Position numbers and translations under genes: made by a program. DNA of 54,075 nt, from NCBI GenBank assembly GCA_965657795.1, contig CBFHQJ010000023.1:1-54075 (forward strand). Direction: 5' to 3'. The notes under the pieces were generated by a model. That model did no database searches and was not told where the DNA came from. It saw only the letters and a program-made list of their open reading frames with translations. The stretch comes from SW10 sp965657795 (GTDB lineage: Bacteria > Verrucomicrobiota > Verrucomicrobiia > Verrucomicrobiales > Akkermansiaceae). Positions 9,177-19,011 of the stretch are shown piece after piece (position 1 is the first letter of the stretch; each line of letters starts with the position of its first letter).

Positions 9177-12100
9177 TCAAATCTCCAACGCCTTCTCAAT
9201 CCGCTTCGCACTCACCTTCCCGACATGCGGCACACCCGGTGCAAAAAGCTGAAGCCGCCACTCTTCCAGCATCCAGCCAATTTCCCAGGTCCGCACCGCC
9301 TCCGGCCTCTCATGCCAAAGAATCAACCACTCGTCCCAAAGCGGTAAAAACTGATACTGCTTCTCCTCATCCCTTATCAAAGGCTGCGTCTCCAGCCGAT
9401 TGATCCGCTCCTCCATCCCGTAAAAATACCGCTGATACCGCTGCATCCGGTCATATCCGGCCTTCCAGCCAAAGCCCGGCCGCAGCAACCACTCCCGTTG
9501 CTCCTCCAACTGCGTTACCACCTCTCCAAGGTGCCGGTGTTGTCGGTTCGCCTCCATCCACTCCCGCACCCGACCATCGGCGTCCGCCATTCCCTCTACC
9601 GCCTCCGCCACCTTCTCGGCACAAGAAAACCATTCTCCCCGCCCGATCGCCGAAGCTGCCGAAAACTCCTCCTCGGTCCGCACCACTGTCTTCATGCCGC
9701 CTTCAGCGGACACACATACGAGGTCTTCTAGAGTTTCTTCCGACAGCAGTGGCAGCATAAATCTCCCGGCCATTTTTAAAGGAAAATTTTTTCGCACATA
9801 CTGACCATGCTCGGCGTGCTCCAGGAGAAACAATCGCACCACCCCGGCTCGATGACTCTCCGCCGCCTCCTCCTTCTCCAGATAAGCCCGCATTCCCACC
9901 GTCTCCCCTTCATCAACCAAGCCCGGGAAAACACCCCCGTCCGCCTCCACCGGCACCTCACCAAAACTCCAAACCTCTCCGCCCGTCATCTCCCATTCCT
10001 CGTTCGCCGCCGCCTCACGTCGCGCTCGCAACTCACCCGCCAACTTTTGCTTAATGGCCCGCACATCCTCGCCAAAGGCCATCACCTCATCCTTCTCATT
10101 GCGCACCCGCAGCTTCGGTCGCAAATGCGGCGGCAAACGATCCGGCTCCAATCCCTCCAAGGAATTCCGCCCCACCTTCTCGCGCAAATACTCCAGCAAA
10201 GCCTCCTCCAAATTCCCCTGCGGCTCCCAATTCTGCCACTCGGCCAGAAAACCCGACACCTTCTCCGCCACAGGCTGGCATTCCCGACGCCAATCCTTCG
10301 GCAGACTCCGAATCAGCAACTCAACCCGATCCTCCAAAATCCCCGGCACCCCCCAACTTGGCAGGTAATCCGGGAACCTCGCCAATTCATCAATCCCCAC
10401 CTCAAAGGTCAGCCCGTCATCATTCGCCTTCAAATCACTGACGTAATTCACCCGCCACTCGCGACCGCCATGCGCGACCACATCCGGAAAAAGCCGCAAA
10501 CGGTCCTCCACCTCTTCCTCCCAGATGAGATCCGAAAACCGAACCATCAACCTCCCCGCCACCTCCGGATTCTCCGTCAGCTTGAAAAATTGCTTTGTGG
10601 TATTCGTCGTTGCCGGCAGACGCTCGAAAAAGAAATCATAGGCCGCGATTTCATTCCACAAATACCCCACTCGACGCAGCTTCCGCTCGGCCCCTAGAAT
10701 CGTCTCCTTCACCCAAGCCAAATTCTGGGACACCAAATTATTCCCTCGCATTTTCCCGTCCACCAGGGCCTCCCGCACAAAAACTTCAAAAGCCATCTTG
10801 GGATTAACCCGCCCAAAGAAGACCCGCCGCCCCTCCACTACAGTCAACCCTCCCAGTACAACATCCTCTGTACCATAAACCGCTCCCTGCTGTTCATTCC
10901 AATACGGCGAGTGGTACTTGCTGCGACACAAATGCGGAACCACTTCCTCCACCCACTTTGGATCGATCTCCGCCACCTTCCGCGCCCAGAGCCGTGAGGT
11001 CTCCACCAACTCAAACCCCAGCACCCACAGCGCCCTCTTCGACTTAAACAAGCCCGACCCCGGAAAGACCGCAAACTGCCGGTTCCCCACACTGTGATAA
11101 GTCCGCTTCTCCTTATCCCACACTCCGATCTGCCTCGGAATTCCCGTCAAAATCGACTTGTGCACCTCGGCATAAACATCCGCGGCCGTCTCAATCGCCT
11201 TTTCCTTCACCCCTTTCTTCCGAAACGATCTCCGCAACTCCGAATTGATCCCCAGCCATTCGCGCACCCGACGGTAACTCAAAAAATGTTTCTCACACCA
11301 CCGCCGCAATTGATTCGATTTCAGCTTCCCGTTGTCCCCCCGGAATTCCTGAATCCCGTTCCATAAATTTAAAAAGACTCCAAAGTCAGACTTCTGATCC
11401 AGAAACGCCTTCTGCCTCTCGTCTGCCCGCTCCTCTTTCCCCTGCGGGCGCTCCCGCACATCCATCGCCGACAAGCCAGAAACAATAATCAATACCTCCT
11501 CAAAAACTCCCCGCCGTTCACTCTCCACCAACATCCGCCCCAACCTCGGATCCAGCGGAAGCTTTGCCAAAGTCCACCCGGTATCGGTCAACCTCGCCTC
11601 CGTTTTCTTCGCAACCGCCCCCACTTCCTCAAGGGTATTCCACCCCTCATTGACCGCTCGCGGCCCAGGCGGATCGATAAACGGAAACTCGCGCACATCA
11701 CCCAGCTTGAGCGAAAGCATCCGCAGGATCACCCCGCTCAGCGCACTGCGCCGAATCTCCGGATCGGTAAACTCCGACGCCATCTCAAGCGTCTCTTCAT
11801 CGTAAAGTTTCACGCAGATTCCCTCTCGCACCCGGCCACATCGCCCCCGCCTCTGCCGCGCACTCGCCTGCGAAACCATCTCGATCTGCAAGCTCTGAAC
11901 CTGCCGCGACGGACTAAAACGACTCACCCGTGCCATCCCGCTATCCACCACCGAAACAATCCCCGGAATGGTCAGCGAAGTCTCCGCCACATTCGTCGCC
12001 AAAAAGACCCGACGTTTCCCGCTTTTCTTAAAAATCCTCTCCTGCTCCGCCAACGAAAGCCTCGCAAAAACCGGAACCGCCTCCGTGTTGAAGAAGCCCT

Positions 12101-12803
12101 GCCCCTCGATCAAATCGGCACACTCCCGGATCTCCCGCTCTCCCGGAAGGAAGACCAGGACATCCCCATCCGGGTCCAGGTCGGTGACATACTCCACCCC
12201 GCGAACGACATGCTCACGCAGACTTTCACTGTCGTAAGCCGGCAGAAAAACATCCTCCACCGGAAAGGTCCGCCCCTCCACCTGCACCACCGGACACTTC
12301 CCAAAAAACTCCGAAAACCTCCCCGCGTCCAAGGTCGCCGACGAGATCACCACCCGCAGATCCTTCCGCCGCTTTACCAATCTCTTCAGATACCCCAGGA
12401 GGAAATCGATATTCAGCGACCGCTCGTGAGCCTCATCAATGATGATGGTATCATACTGTCGCATCTCGCGATCCCCCTGCGTCTCCGCCAGCAGAATCCC
12501 GTCCGTCATAAACTTCACCTTTGTTTCTTTCGAGCAAACCTCGGTAAAACGAACCTGCCAACCCACCTCTTTGCCAATTTCCACCCTGCACTCCTCCGCG
12601 ACCCGACGCGCCACCGAAGTCGCCGCCAAGCGCCGTGGCTGCGTACAACCAATCCGTCCTTCCTGCCCGAGTTCACGAGCCAACTCCACCGCCATCTTGG
12701 GCAACTGCGTCGTCTTCCCCGACCCCGTTTCACCCACCACGACAACGACCTGAGAAGCCCTCATCGCCTCGAGAATCTCATCCCTTCGCCGCGCCACCGG
12801 CAA
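9177..12803 (-). CDS. hrpA: ATP-dependent RNA helicase HrpA
   Basis: This is a DEAH-box helicase of about 1208 residues, close to the usual HrpA length of about 1300. Walker A is 'GETGSGKTTQLP' (about 25-36), the DEAH motif is in 'IIDEAHERSLNIDF', motif III is 'SATLD', and motif VI is 'QRRGRCGRVREG'. After the helicase core come the HA2/ratchet, the OB-fold and a long C-terminal DUF3418 region typical of HrpA. HrpA acts on RNA and helps resolve stalled ribosomes. The start is uncertain. There is no ATG, and TTG at 12803 or CTG at 12821 are the options. The CTG would give 'LNISYPDLPVARRRDEIL', which fits the family N-terminus well. The gene is intact over 3.6 kb. Confidence 0.93.
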   Translation of the reverse strand: MPVARRRDEILEAMRASQVVVVVGETGSGKTTQLPKMAVELARELGQEGRIGCTQPRRLAATSVARRVAEECRVEIGKEVGWQVRFTEVCSKETKVKFMTDGILLAETQGDREMRQYDTIIIDEAHERSLNIDFLLGYLKRLVKRRKDLRVVISSATLDAGRFSEFFGKCPVVQVEGRTFPVEDVFLPAYDSESLREHVVRGVEYVTDLDPDGDVLVFLPGEREIRECADLIEGQGFFNTEAVPVFARLSLAEQERIFKKSGKRRVFLATNVAETSLTIPGIVSVVDSGMARVSRFSPSRQVQSLQIEMVSQASARQRRGRCGRVREGICVKLYDEETLEMASEFTDPEIRRSALSGVILRMLSLKLGDVREFPFIDPPGPRAVNEGWNTLEEVGAVAKKTEARLTDTGWTLAKLPLDPRLGRMLVESERRGVFEEVLIIVSGLSAMDVRERPQGKEERADERQKAFLDQKSDFGVFLNLWNGIQEFRGDNGKLKSNQLRRWCEKHFLSYRRVREWLGINSELRRSFRKKGVKEKAIETAADVYAEVHKSILTGIPRQIGVWDKEKRTYHSVGNRQFAVFPGSGLFKSKRALWVLGFELVETSRLWARKVAEIDPKWVEEVVPHLCRSKYHSPYWNEQQGAVYGTEDVVLGGLTVVEGRRVFFGRVNPKMAFEVFVREALVDGKMRGNNLVSQNLAWVKETILGAERKLRRVGYLWNEIAAYDFFFERLPATTNTTKQFFKLTENPEVAGRLMVRFSDLIWEEEVEDRLRLFPDVVAHGGREWRVNYVSDLKANDDGLTFEVGIDELARFPDYLPSWGVPGILEDRVELLIRSLPKDWRRECQPVAEKVSGFLAEWQNWEPQGNLEEALLEYLREKVGRNSLEGLEPDRLPPHLRPKLRVRNEKDEVMAFGEDVRAIKQKLAGELRARREAAANEEWEMTGGEVWSFGEVPVEADGGVFPGLVDEGETVGMRAYLEKEEAAESHRAGVVRLFLLEHAEHGQYVRKNFPLKMAGRFMLPLLSEETLEDLVCVSAEGGMKTVVRTEEEFSAASAIGRGEWFSCAEKVAEAVEGMADADGRVREWMEANRQHRHLGEVVTQLEEQREWLLRPGFGWKAGYDRMQRYQRYFYGMEERINRLETQPLIRDEEKQYQFLPLWDEWLILWHERPEAVRTWEIGWMLEEWRLQLFAPGVPHVGKVSAKRIEKALEI

Positions 12804-12836
12804 GTCTGGATAACTAATGTTCAGGGCGCGGGTTTA

Positions 12837-13402
12837 GCGAGTCATCGCCAAACCGTCACCTGCCAATCCCTAAAAAAGTGGAAAAAAACGTCTTCGGATT
12901 TCAGCACATTTTAGGGTCCACTCTACTTAAACCCTCCTATCGCGAGGCGGCTCTCTCGAGACTTCCCTTGACCACCACCGCTGACGCTCCAAAGCAAAAA
13001 CACCACACTTTCTGCCCCCGTTTTTCAGGCTTTGACACCCCAAAGCCGCTCGCCCCCTTGAGTCCCAAAATCATAGGAATCTCCGTCTTCTTAATGCGAA
13101 AACTATTTCCGGGCGCCCATCTATGGGGGATACTTTGACGTCCTGGACACTTCATTCCCTTTGAAACCTGGCTGAACAGACGCTTTTGGCCCGCGCCTCA
13201 ACAGGTGCTGAGTATTTCAGATTACACGCATAGATTCAAATAAGGATATATGGGAATGTGACCTAGAAAGGAGGGGAAGTTGGCGAAGGCCCGCCTTCCA
13301 GACTTACTCTCTCTGAAATCTAAGGTCGTTGTTCCTCCGGGCTTCCACCGTCTGGATTTTCATCCTGAAAGCCAGACTGTGAGTTCTTGGAAGGCAGCGA
13401 CA
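12837..13402. other. Intergenic region before the IS element
   Basis: No gene could be supported. Open frames on either strand here are short and have no recognisable motif. A perfect 6-bp-arm hairpin, GAAGGC-CC-GCCTTC, lies at about 13287-13300. The 5' half of the channel gene truncated by the IS would be expected here but is not present, which points to a deletion next to the element. Confidence 0.5.
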
Positions 13403-14817
13403 CATTCGCGTCAACTAATGATCTGAAGCCAAGTATCTACAAGGGGGTTACGGTCTTTACGAGGGTCCATGCGGATGTGTCTTCGGTCGGCTTCAATGTC
13501 GGACCACTCGCGGAGATCTTGGATGTTCATCAAGTGATCAAACATCAAATCAAAGACTTTTTCCACGCTGATTCGCTCCCTGCGATGCATGTGAGGTTTG
13601 AGTAAATTCACCGCGGTCATGGTGAGAACTTGATAGATTATTGCGGCGAGGATCAGCGCTTGATGATGAATCTCGCTGCTTCGCCTGTTGAGCGCTCCTG
13701 CCAGGTTCATTCCTTGCTTCCACCCTCGAAAGATGATCTCGATACTCCAACGACAACGATAGAGTTCGCCGATCTGTTTGATGGTCAATGTCTCGCGCGG
13801 AATATTCGTAACGATGAGGTGCCAATGGCATCGCTCGCGTTGTTCTTTGGTGAGGACACGCTGGCTGCCATCGGGTCGATTGCTGGCTTCTTCGAGGTTT
13901 TTTCGGGCCACTTCCGGTGTCGCTCGAACGGCCACGAAACGGGCGCGATGTTTTTCTTTTTCGCCGACCAGCACAGTGCCTTGCCAGTGCTCGCCTTCAA
14001 CAGAAGCGAGGACTTTTTCGATCTTTTCGCCCGCTTCGTTGGTGGCGATGACATTGGCCGGGAGGCGGCTCAGCCAAAAGGCTCCTCTACGCTCTATTTC
14101 AATGAATTCCCCGATGACGAAGTATCCCATGTCGCGGAGGACAAGGTCTCGTTTTACAACTTCATCGACGAGGTTTTTGCCAAGTTCCTTGTCCTGTTCG
14201 GTGCCTCCATGGAGGGCATTTTTGAGACAGCTCCCGGTGAGAAGATCGATGGTGACATCGACCTTGAGGACGGAAGTTTTGCTCCGCCCATTGCCATGCC
14301 CCGGGCTGTGTTCGGCATTGGAGGGATGGAGGCGATGGCTGACGGAATCTTCGACAAGCACTCGATGAAAAACGGCCTCGAGGGGGTGAAGTTTGCCTTT
14401 GGATTGGGCGAGGAATTTTTCGCGCAAACTGGCGGCGAGGGCTTCGAGAAGAAAGGCGATGGCCCTTTGGTCGAGGCGCTTCCAAAGGGCTTGCTTGGAC
14501 ATTTTGAGCGGTTCGAATCCTCCGAGGCGCATGACCATTTGATTGAAGGAAGCATTGCCGGTGAGGATGGATTTAATGAGAGTGAGCAGAAAGCCATCGG
14601 CGGAGAACTTGCGACTTTGATGGATGATGAGACAGGTCGAGATTGCCAATTGGTGAAGTTTGTCGAAGAATGTTTTTGAGCGGTCGGTGGCCTTGGAGCC
14701 GATAAGGTTGTTTAACATACCAAGCCTGCCGACATGCTCGCTATGTCAAGAAAATGGCGCTACTTTACTTGTAAGGCACTACAAATCAGGCTGGTATCCG
14801 GAAGTTTGACGCAAATG
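13403..14817 (-). mobile_element. IS4-family insertion sequence
   Basis: The element is about 1415 bp and is bounded by imperfect 12-bp inverted repeats: CATTCGCGTCAA at 13403-13414 and the complement of CATTTGCGTCAA at 14806-14817 (11 of 12 match). It contains one full-length transposase. No flanking target duplication is visible. Together with the missing 5' half of the neighbouring channel gene, this suggests an adjacent deletion after insertion. The exact outer ends are inferred from the repeats. Confidence 0.8.
13411..14718 (-). CDS. IS4-family DDE transposase
   Basis: The 435-residue transposase has an RNase-H-type catalytic core. The first Asp is in 'RVLVEDSVSHRL', the second in 'DLVLRDMGYFVIGEF', and the Glu is in 'YRCRWSIEIIFRGWK'. 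The last fits the IS4 signature Y-(2)-R-(3)-E-(6)-K exactly. The N-terminal 130 residues are the helical DNA-binding part. The stop codon overlaps the left inverted repeat. The frame is intact, so the element may still be active. A long antisense open frame covering most of the gene (13630-14679) is a shadow. Confidence 0.93.
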   Translation of the reverse strand: MLNNLIGSKATDRSKTFFDKLHQLAISTCLIIHQSRKFSADGFLLTLIKSILTGNASFNQMVMRLGGFEPLKMSKQALWKRLDQRAIAFLLEALAASLREKFLAQSKGKLHPLEAVFHRVLVEDSVSHRLHPSNAEHSPGHGNGRSKTSVLKVDVTIDLLTGSCLKNALHGGTEQDKELGKNLVDEVVKRDLVLRDMGYFVIGEFIEIERRGAFWLSRLPANVIATNEAGEKIEKVLASVEGEHWQGTVLVGEKEKHRARFVAVRATPEVARKNLEEASNRPDGSQRVLTKEQRERCHWHLIVTNIPRETLTIKQIGELYRCRWSIEIIFRGWKQGMNLAGALNRRSSEIHHQALILAAIIYQVLTMTAVNLLKPHMHRRERISVEKVFDLMFDHLMNIQDLREWSDIEADRRHIRMDPRKDRNPLVDTWLQIIS

Positions 14818-15329
14818 ACCATCTGCGCATCCCAAACAGTGTCATCATTACTTCTACTCTGACCAACTACAGCAGGAATCCGCTAAGGCGATTTGACTTT
14901 GCAGTCGGCGTCTCAACGAACTTGGATTTGGTCGAGGTGCGGCGTCTCGGGCTTGAAACTCTCGGCAGTCTTTCGAGTGTGCTTGACGATCCCGGACCCA
15001 ATATCTTGATTGAGGAATTGGGCGACAGCACAGTGAATATGCGTTTCTTTGGCTGGGTTGACCAACGAGAAAATGATTTTGCAACGAGTAAGAGCGAAGC
15101 CATTCGGTTGGTTAAAGTTGCCTTTGATGACGCCGATATCGAGATGCCCGAACCGATTTACCGGGTGCATCTTCAAGAGGCTGGAGCTGTTGCCGCGAAG
15201 GAGACAGAAGAGCCGGTGACACGTATTGATTTCGAAGAGGATCTCAGTGTTGATGATACCATCGACAAGCAGGTCGCTGTGGTTCGAAGTGCAGAAGATG
15301 AGGACAATCTTCTCTCGGAGGAGGAGTGA
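14815..15329 (+). pseudogene. 3' remnant of MscS-type channel gene
   Basis: Immediately inside and after the right IS repeat, the frame reads 'NDHLRIPNSVIITSTLTNY' and 'NPLRRFDFAVGVSTNLDL'. This is the beta-domain to C-terminal junction of small-conductance mechanosensitive channels. It continues with 'SVLDDPGPNILIEELGDS' and an acidic tail to the stop at 15329. The membrane helices and the N-terminal part of the beta domain are missing and are not found left of the IS. The remaining piece cannot form a channel. A TTG at 14922 could start a 135-residue soluble fragment, but no ribosome-binding site supports it. Confidence 0.8.
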
Positions 15330-15447
15330 ATCGGATCCAGCCGCATTGCTCTCTGCATCTCTGAGGTCGCAATTTGCCTGATTGAGAGGCAAACGCCAAC
15401 GGTCTTACTTGGCTGCGTTCCGGTATGAAGTGAGCGAAAGAGTCACT

Positions 15448-16239
15448 ATGGAAACAGAATTAGTAAAACCCAAGGAAGATGAAATTCTCAGAAGCGCTGA
15501 TTCCCTGATTGGATCACTGATCGATTGTGTCGACGGGCCACTGGGTAAAGTGGGCGATTTCCTTTTTGATGATCAGAAATGGGGGCTCCGGTATCTGGTC
15601 GCCGCCGCCGGTGGCTGGTTTCAAGATCGTAAAGTTCTCGTGAGTCCGGTCCAACTGTCGAGGCCATTGCCGACGGTCGGGGAGCAAACGTTGCCTATAA
15701 AATTGACGAAGAAGCAACTCAAAGAAAGTCCGTTACTCGAGCTGGACGCGCCTGTTTCGAGACAATTTGAAATCGAATATCAGCGTTACCACAAAACACC
15801 CACCTACTGGTTTGGGCCTGCGTTGTGGGGCGCGACCCCCTTCCCCGAATCTCACTCGCCAGGCAAAGTCTCGGAGCACCAGCAGCGTGTGGCCGAAATT
15901 GAAGAGTGCACTCTCCGTTCGATTTTGGAAGTTATTGTTTACTCGGTGGCCGCAACCGACGGTGACTTGGGAAAGATCAAAGACATCATTGTCGATGTGC
16001 AGACCTGGAAAGTTCGCTATCTCGTTCTCGACATTGGAAACTGGATAGTCGATCGCGAGGTGATCGTCGATACCGACTGGATCGAGAGCTTTTCATGCCC
16101 CGACCAAGCCGTGGTTGTCTCACTCGCCAAGGATCAAATCAAAGACGCTCCGAAATTTGACTCCAGCGAGCCTGTCAATCGCTCTTACGAAACGATGCTT
16201 TATGATTTCTATGGCAAGCCGCATTACTGGTCGTCCTAA
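15448..16239 (+). CDS. Tandem PRC-barrel domain protein
   Basis: From the ATG at 15448 (weak GAAAGAG ahead of it) the product is 263 residues with two PRC-barrel-like domains. The first is about 12-80 ('LIGSLIDCVDGPLGKVGDFLFDD' and 'GLRYLVAAAGGWFQDRKVLVSP'). The second is about 155-230 ('DGDLGKIKDIIVDVQTWKVRYLVLDIGNW'). Each half ends in a Tyr/His/Trp-rich segment ('TYWFGPALWG', 'YGKPHYWSS'). PRC barrels occur in photosynthetic reaction-centre H subunits and in RNA-processing or stress proteins. In stand-alone proteins like this the partner is unknown. An upstream start at 15382 is less likely. Confidence 0.8.
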   Translation: METELVKPKEDEILRSADSLIGSLIDCVDGPLGKVGDFLFDDQKWGLRYLVAAAGGWFQDRKVLVSPVQLSRPLPTVGEQTLPIKLTKKQLKESPLLELDAPVSRQFEIEYQRYHKTPTYWFGPALWGATPFPESHSPGKVSEHQQRVAEIEECTLRSILEVIVYSVAATDGDLGKIKDIIVDVQTWKVRYLVLDIGNWIVDREVIVDTDWIESFSCPDQAVVVSLAKDQIKDAPKFDSSEPVNRSYETMLYDFYGKPHYWSS

Positions 16240-16246
16240 GGGCTGA

Positions 16247-17623
16247 TCAAAGCTTGTTAATGACCAGCGAGGCCAAATTGAGGACGAGAAAGAATCCGCA
16301 CATGTCAGTGCAGGTTGTGAGGATGGGGCCCGATGCCAGCGCCGGGTCCGCCTTGAACCTTTTGAGGACGAGGGGAATGATTCCTCCGAGCAGAACAGAG
16401 AGAATGGTGTTGAGTGCGAGTGCACCGCCGATCACGGCTCCGAGGATGAGACTGCCTTTCCAAACGAAGGCTATGGAGCCCAATACAATTCCCAAGACGA
16501 TGCCGTTCGTGATTCCAAGCAATCCTTCCTTGATGATAACGCGTAGGTAGTCGCGTGGTTGAATGATGCCTAACGTAAGCTCGCGAATACTGACAGCAAC
16601 GGCTTGGTTACCCGAGCATCCACTCATGTCCGAAACCATGGGGAGGAAGACCGCCAGAGCGATTACGGCTTGCAAGGTGTCCTCATAGGTGGCGATGACA
16701 CTGGCCGCGAGGAGGTTCAGGATGATATTGGGGCCCAACCAAGCCAAGCGTCGTAGGCAGCGGCTGCGCAAAGGCATGGACCGGAGTTCCTCACCACCCA
16801 CAATACCTGCTGCCTTCAGGTAATCGTCCGTTTGATGTTCGCTGAGCGCTTCGGTGACCGCTCGGCGTGACACAATGCCTTTGAGCCGTCCTTCTTCGTC
16901 AACTGTTGGCAGTCCGAGATATTGTTTCTCTTCGAAAAGATCTTCGAGCTCTTCCAGAGTGGTCTGGACCGAGACCGAGAGCGGATTTGCGATCATGAGT
17001 GTCTCGATCGTCGAGGAGCGTTTTCCGAGCACGAGCGAGCGCATACTCAGAACACCACGAAGACGTTTGTCATGATCGACAACAAAGAAGTATTGTACGT
17101 CGGCGTCGCTGTAATCTTCCGCATTTTTCTCAAGGTCCGAAAGGACATCAGAGACTGTGGCAGTGGCGGGAAAGGAAAGAACGTGGTCCGACATCAGGCC
17201 GCCGGCGCAGTCGTCATCAAAGCCTACTCGTTCCCGTAAATCCTCGGATTCCTGACGGTCATCAATCTCAGCTAGAATTGCGTCGCTATCCTCTTCATCA
17301 AGTTCTCGGAGAAGATCACCGCTGACTTCGGAATCCATTTCCTCGACAATGTCAGCCGCAATTTCGGCGGGAAGTTCCTCGAGGAGTTCCACCGCCTGCA
17401 CCTCGGCGAGGTGTTCCATCAGATCGGCAGTCTCCTCCGGTGGGAGTAGTTCGCAGAGCTTCTCGCGGGTCTCCAGTTCAAGTTGAGAAACGATCCTCCG
17501 TTGGTCATCTGCGGAAGCGCCATTGATGATCAACTGGGTAACCACGAGGTCACGGGCTTCGACCGCCTCGGCGAGCCGTTTGTATCGAGGTGTTACTTCC
17601 TCGTCGCTTGCGATTTCAGTCAT
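16247..17623 (-). CDS. mgtE: Magnesium transporter MgtE
   Basis: This is a 458-residue protein of standard MgtE length and order. The N-terminal acidic superhelical domain is about 30-135 ('AEVQAVELLEELPAEIAADIVEEM'). A tandem CBS pair covers about 140-265 ('MRSLVLGKRSSTIETLM', 'GIVSRRAVTEALSEHQ'). Five membrane helices follow from about 300, with the pore signature 'FLPMVSDMSGCSGNQAVAVSIRELTLG'. The cytosolic domains sense Mg2+ and close the pore of the inner-membrane dimer when it is plentiful. The gene is intact, and its 3' end converges with that of the PRC-barrel gene. Confidence 0.95.
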   Translation of the reverse strand: MTEIASDEEVTPRYKRLAEAVEARDLVVTQLIINGASADDQRRIVSQLELETREKLCELLPPEETADLMEHLAEVQAVELLEELPAEIAADIVEEMDSEVSGDLLRELDEEDSDAILAEIDDRQESEDLRERVGFDDDCAGGLMSDHVLSFPATATVSDVLSDLEKNAEDYSDADVQYFFVVDHDKRLRGVLSMRSLVLGKRSSTIETLMIANPLSVSVQTTLEELEDLFEEKQYLGLPTVDEEGRLKGIVSRRAVTEALSEHQTDDYLKAAGIVGGEELRSMPLRSRCLRRLAWLGPNIILNLLAASVIATYEDTLQAVIALAVFLPMVSDMSGCSGNQAVAVSIRELTLGIIQPRDYLRVIIKEGLLGITNGIVLGIVLGSIAFVWKGSLILGAVIGGALALNTILSVLLGGIIPLVLKRFKADPALASGPILTTCTDMCGFFLVLNLASLVINKL

Positions 17624-17683
17624 CGCAAGAGTTATGACTTAATTCCCTTGGCTTGGGAATGGTGGATGGAAAATGAACCGGGC

Positions 17684-18943
17684 CTATTTCTTGTATGCCC
17701 CCATTGCAGGGGCTTCCGGATTAACCTCCGGACCGAAGTAGCGAAGAAGAACAAGCGGTTCGGTGGCACTCGTGTTTTCGAAAGTGATGCCGGCCTGCGC
17801 AGCTCTTTCGGTGGCGAAGAATTCATCTTCCGAGAGTTCGTTGAATCGCAGGAGTTTGGGGCAGTTGAGCCTTAGCTTGTTGGCTTGGCCTTCGCCCTGA
17901 ACCACGATGGCGGAGTAGGCCCCGTTGTCTGTGATAGTTGCCTTACCTCCCGGTAAGACCGTGAGTTCTTTGGCAGTGAAATATTGGAAGTCATCGACTT
18001 TTCCGTAAACGATCCAGCGGTCGTGAAAGCCCTCGCCTCTGCTCGCGGTGACGGGCTCGAGGTAGTGGTTGTCTTTGAAGTTCGGGTCGAGGTTCTTTTC
18101 CCAGTCGAGCTGATCGATGATGAAGTCGATATCGCGATGCTTGTCGATTGGCATGTCTTTGACAAGCAGGGACCAGGGGACTTCGCGCCCTTCCACGAGG
18201 TTTTGATACATTCCAAAAACATCAGATCCCCACTGGGGTTCGTAGGTGCAAAGCGAGCCGGGCGCATGAAGGATGCATGGATCGATCAGCCAGCCGGTTC
18301 CAGGCTGAAGTTTGTAGGCCTTTGAGAGCTCCAGGATCTTGTTGTCGCCCTTGTCCCAATTGGCGATGCAGTCGTAAACCTGCTGTCGGCTCGTGCCCGG
18401 CTCCAAGCCCATGAAGGTATATGGGAAATTGTTTCCAACATTGTTGTGCTGTGGTGGAAAGTAGTATGACTCGGGCTTGCCCTCCTGGCCCACAAGCGCC
18501 GCTTGTTCGGCGCTTTGGTGCATGTGATGGGGGATGGGCCCCATGTTATCGAAGAACTTTGAGTAAACCGGCCACTTGCCATACTTGTCCCAAATATCTT
18601 TCCCGATAATATCCGCTCCGCATTCGTTTAGGGCATCGCGCAGAGTAAAACGTTCCTTGCCCACGACGACGTAAGAAAGCCCCTCGTCTTTAGCCCGCCC
18701 TTCGTTGGCAGTCACCGTTGTCGAGCCGAACCAACGTTCGTCGATCCCACCGCGGCTCAATCCGTAAGCATAGGTGTCGTCAGGATGCAACTTGATCCGG
18801 AGACCCGGTTGGAGGAAGGAACGTGGAACCCAGGTTGGAGAAAGTCGTAGCAAGCCTCCGGTGTCTTCCAGATGCGCCTCGGTCGCTGCGCGGATGTCGG
18901 ACTTCAGAGTAGTCAGTTGTTCGGTTTTAGTAGGAAATTTCAT
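17684..18943 (-). CDS. Phosphomannose-isomerase-like cupin protein
   Basis: The product is about 419 residues from the ATG at 18943; an upstream GTG at 18958 would add five. It has a cupin-like fold with a likely metal-binding cluster in 'GPIPHHMHQSAEQAALVG' and further His residues in 'YYFPPQHNNVGNNFPY' and 'GWLIDPCILHAPGSLCTYE'. The arrangement and the C-terminal beta barrel ('YFTAKELTVLPGGKATI', 'AIVVQGEGQ') resemble class I mannose-6-phosphate isomerases. Those enzymes interconvert fructose-6-phosphate and mannose-6-phosphate. The classical sugar-phosphate motif is not obvious, so another sugar-related role is possible. It is probably cytosolic. Confidence 0.6.
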   Translation of the reverse strand: MKFPTKTEQLTTLKSDIRAATEAHLEDTGGLLRLSPTWVPRSFLQPGLRIKLHPDDTYAYGLSRGGIDERWFGSTTVTANEGRAKDEGLSYVVVGKERFTLRDALNECGADIIGKDIWDKYGKWPVYSKFFDNMGPIPHHMHQSAEQAALVGQEGKPESYYFPPQHNNVGNNFPYTFMGLEPGTSRQQVYDCIANWDKGDNKILELSKAYKLQPGTGWLIDPCILHAPGSLCTYEPQWGSDVFGMYQNLVEGREVPWSLLVKDMPIDKHRDIDFIIDQLDWEKNLDPNFKDNHYLEPVTASRGEGFHDRWIVYGKVDDFQYFTAKELTVLPGGKATITDNGAYSAIVVQGEGQANKLRLNCPKLLRFNELSEDEFFATERAAQAGITFENTSATEPLVLLRYFGPEVNPEAPAMGAYKK

Positions 18944-19011
18944 GGGACGACAGAGCACTTCGGTAAAGTGACCGAAACGAAAAGATTACAGAGGCGGTTC
19001 GCGCGAAAGGA

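Noticed and set aside
9807..10697. A 296-residue open frame antisense to hrpA
   Set aside because: It is Arg/Leu/His/Pro-rich without motifs and lies wholly inside the intact helicase gene.
13630..14679. A 349-residue open frame antisense to the transposase
   Set aside because: The opposite strand encodes a transposase with a perfect IS4 motif. The antisense frame has no recognisable features and arises from codon composition.
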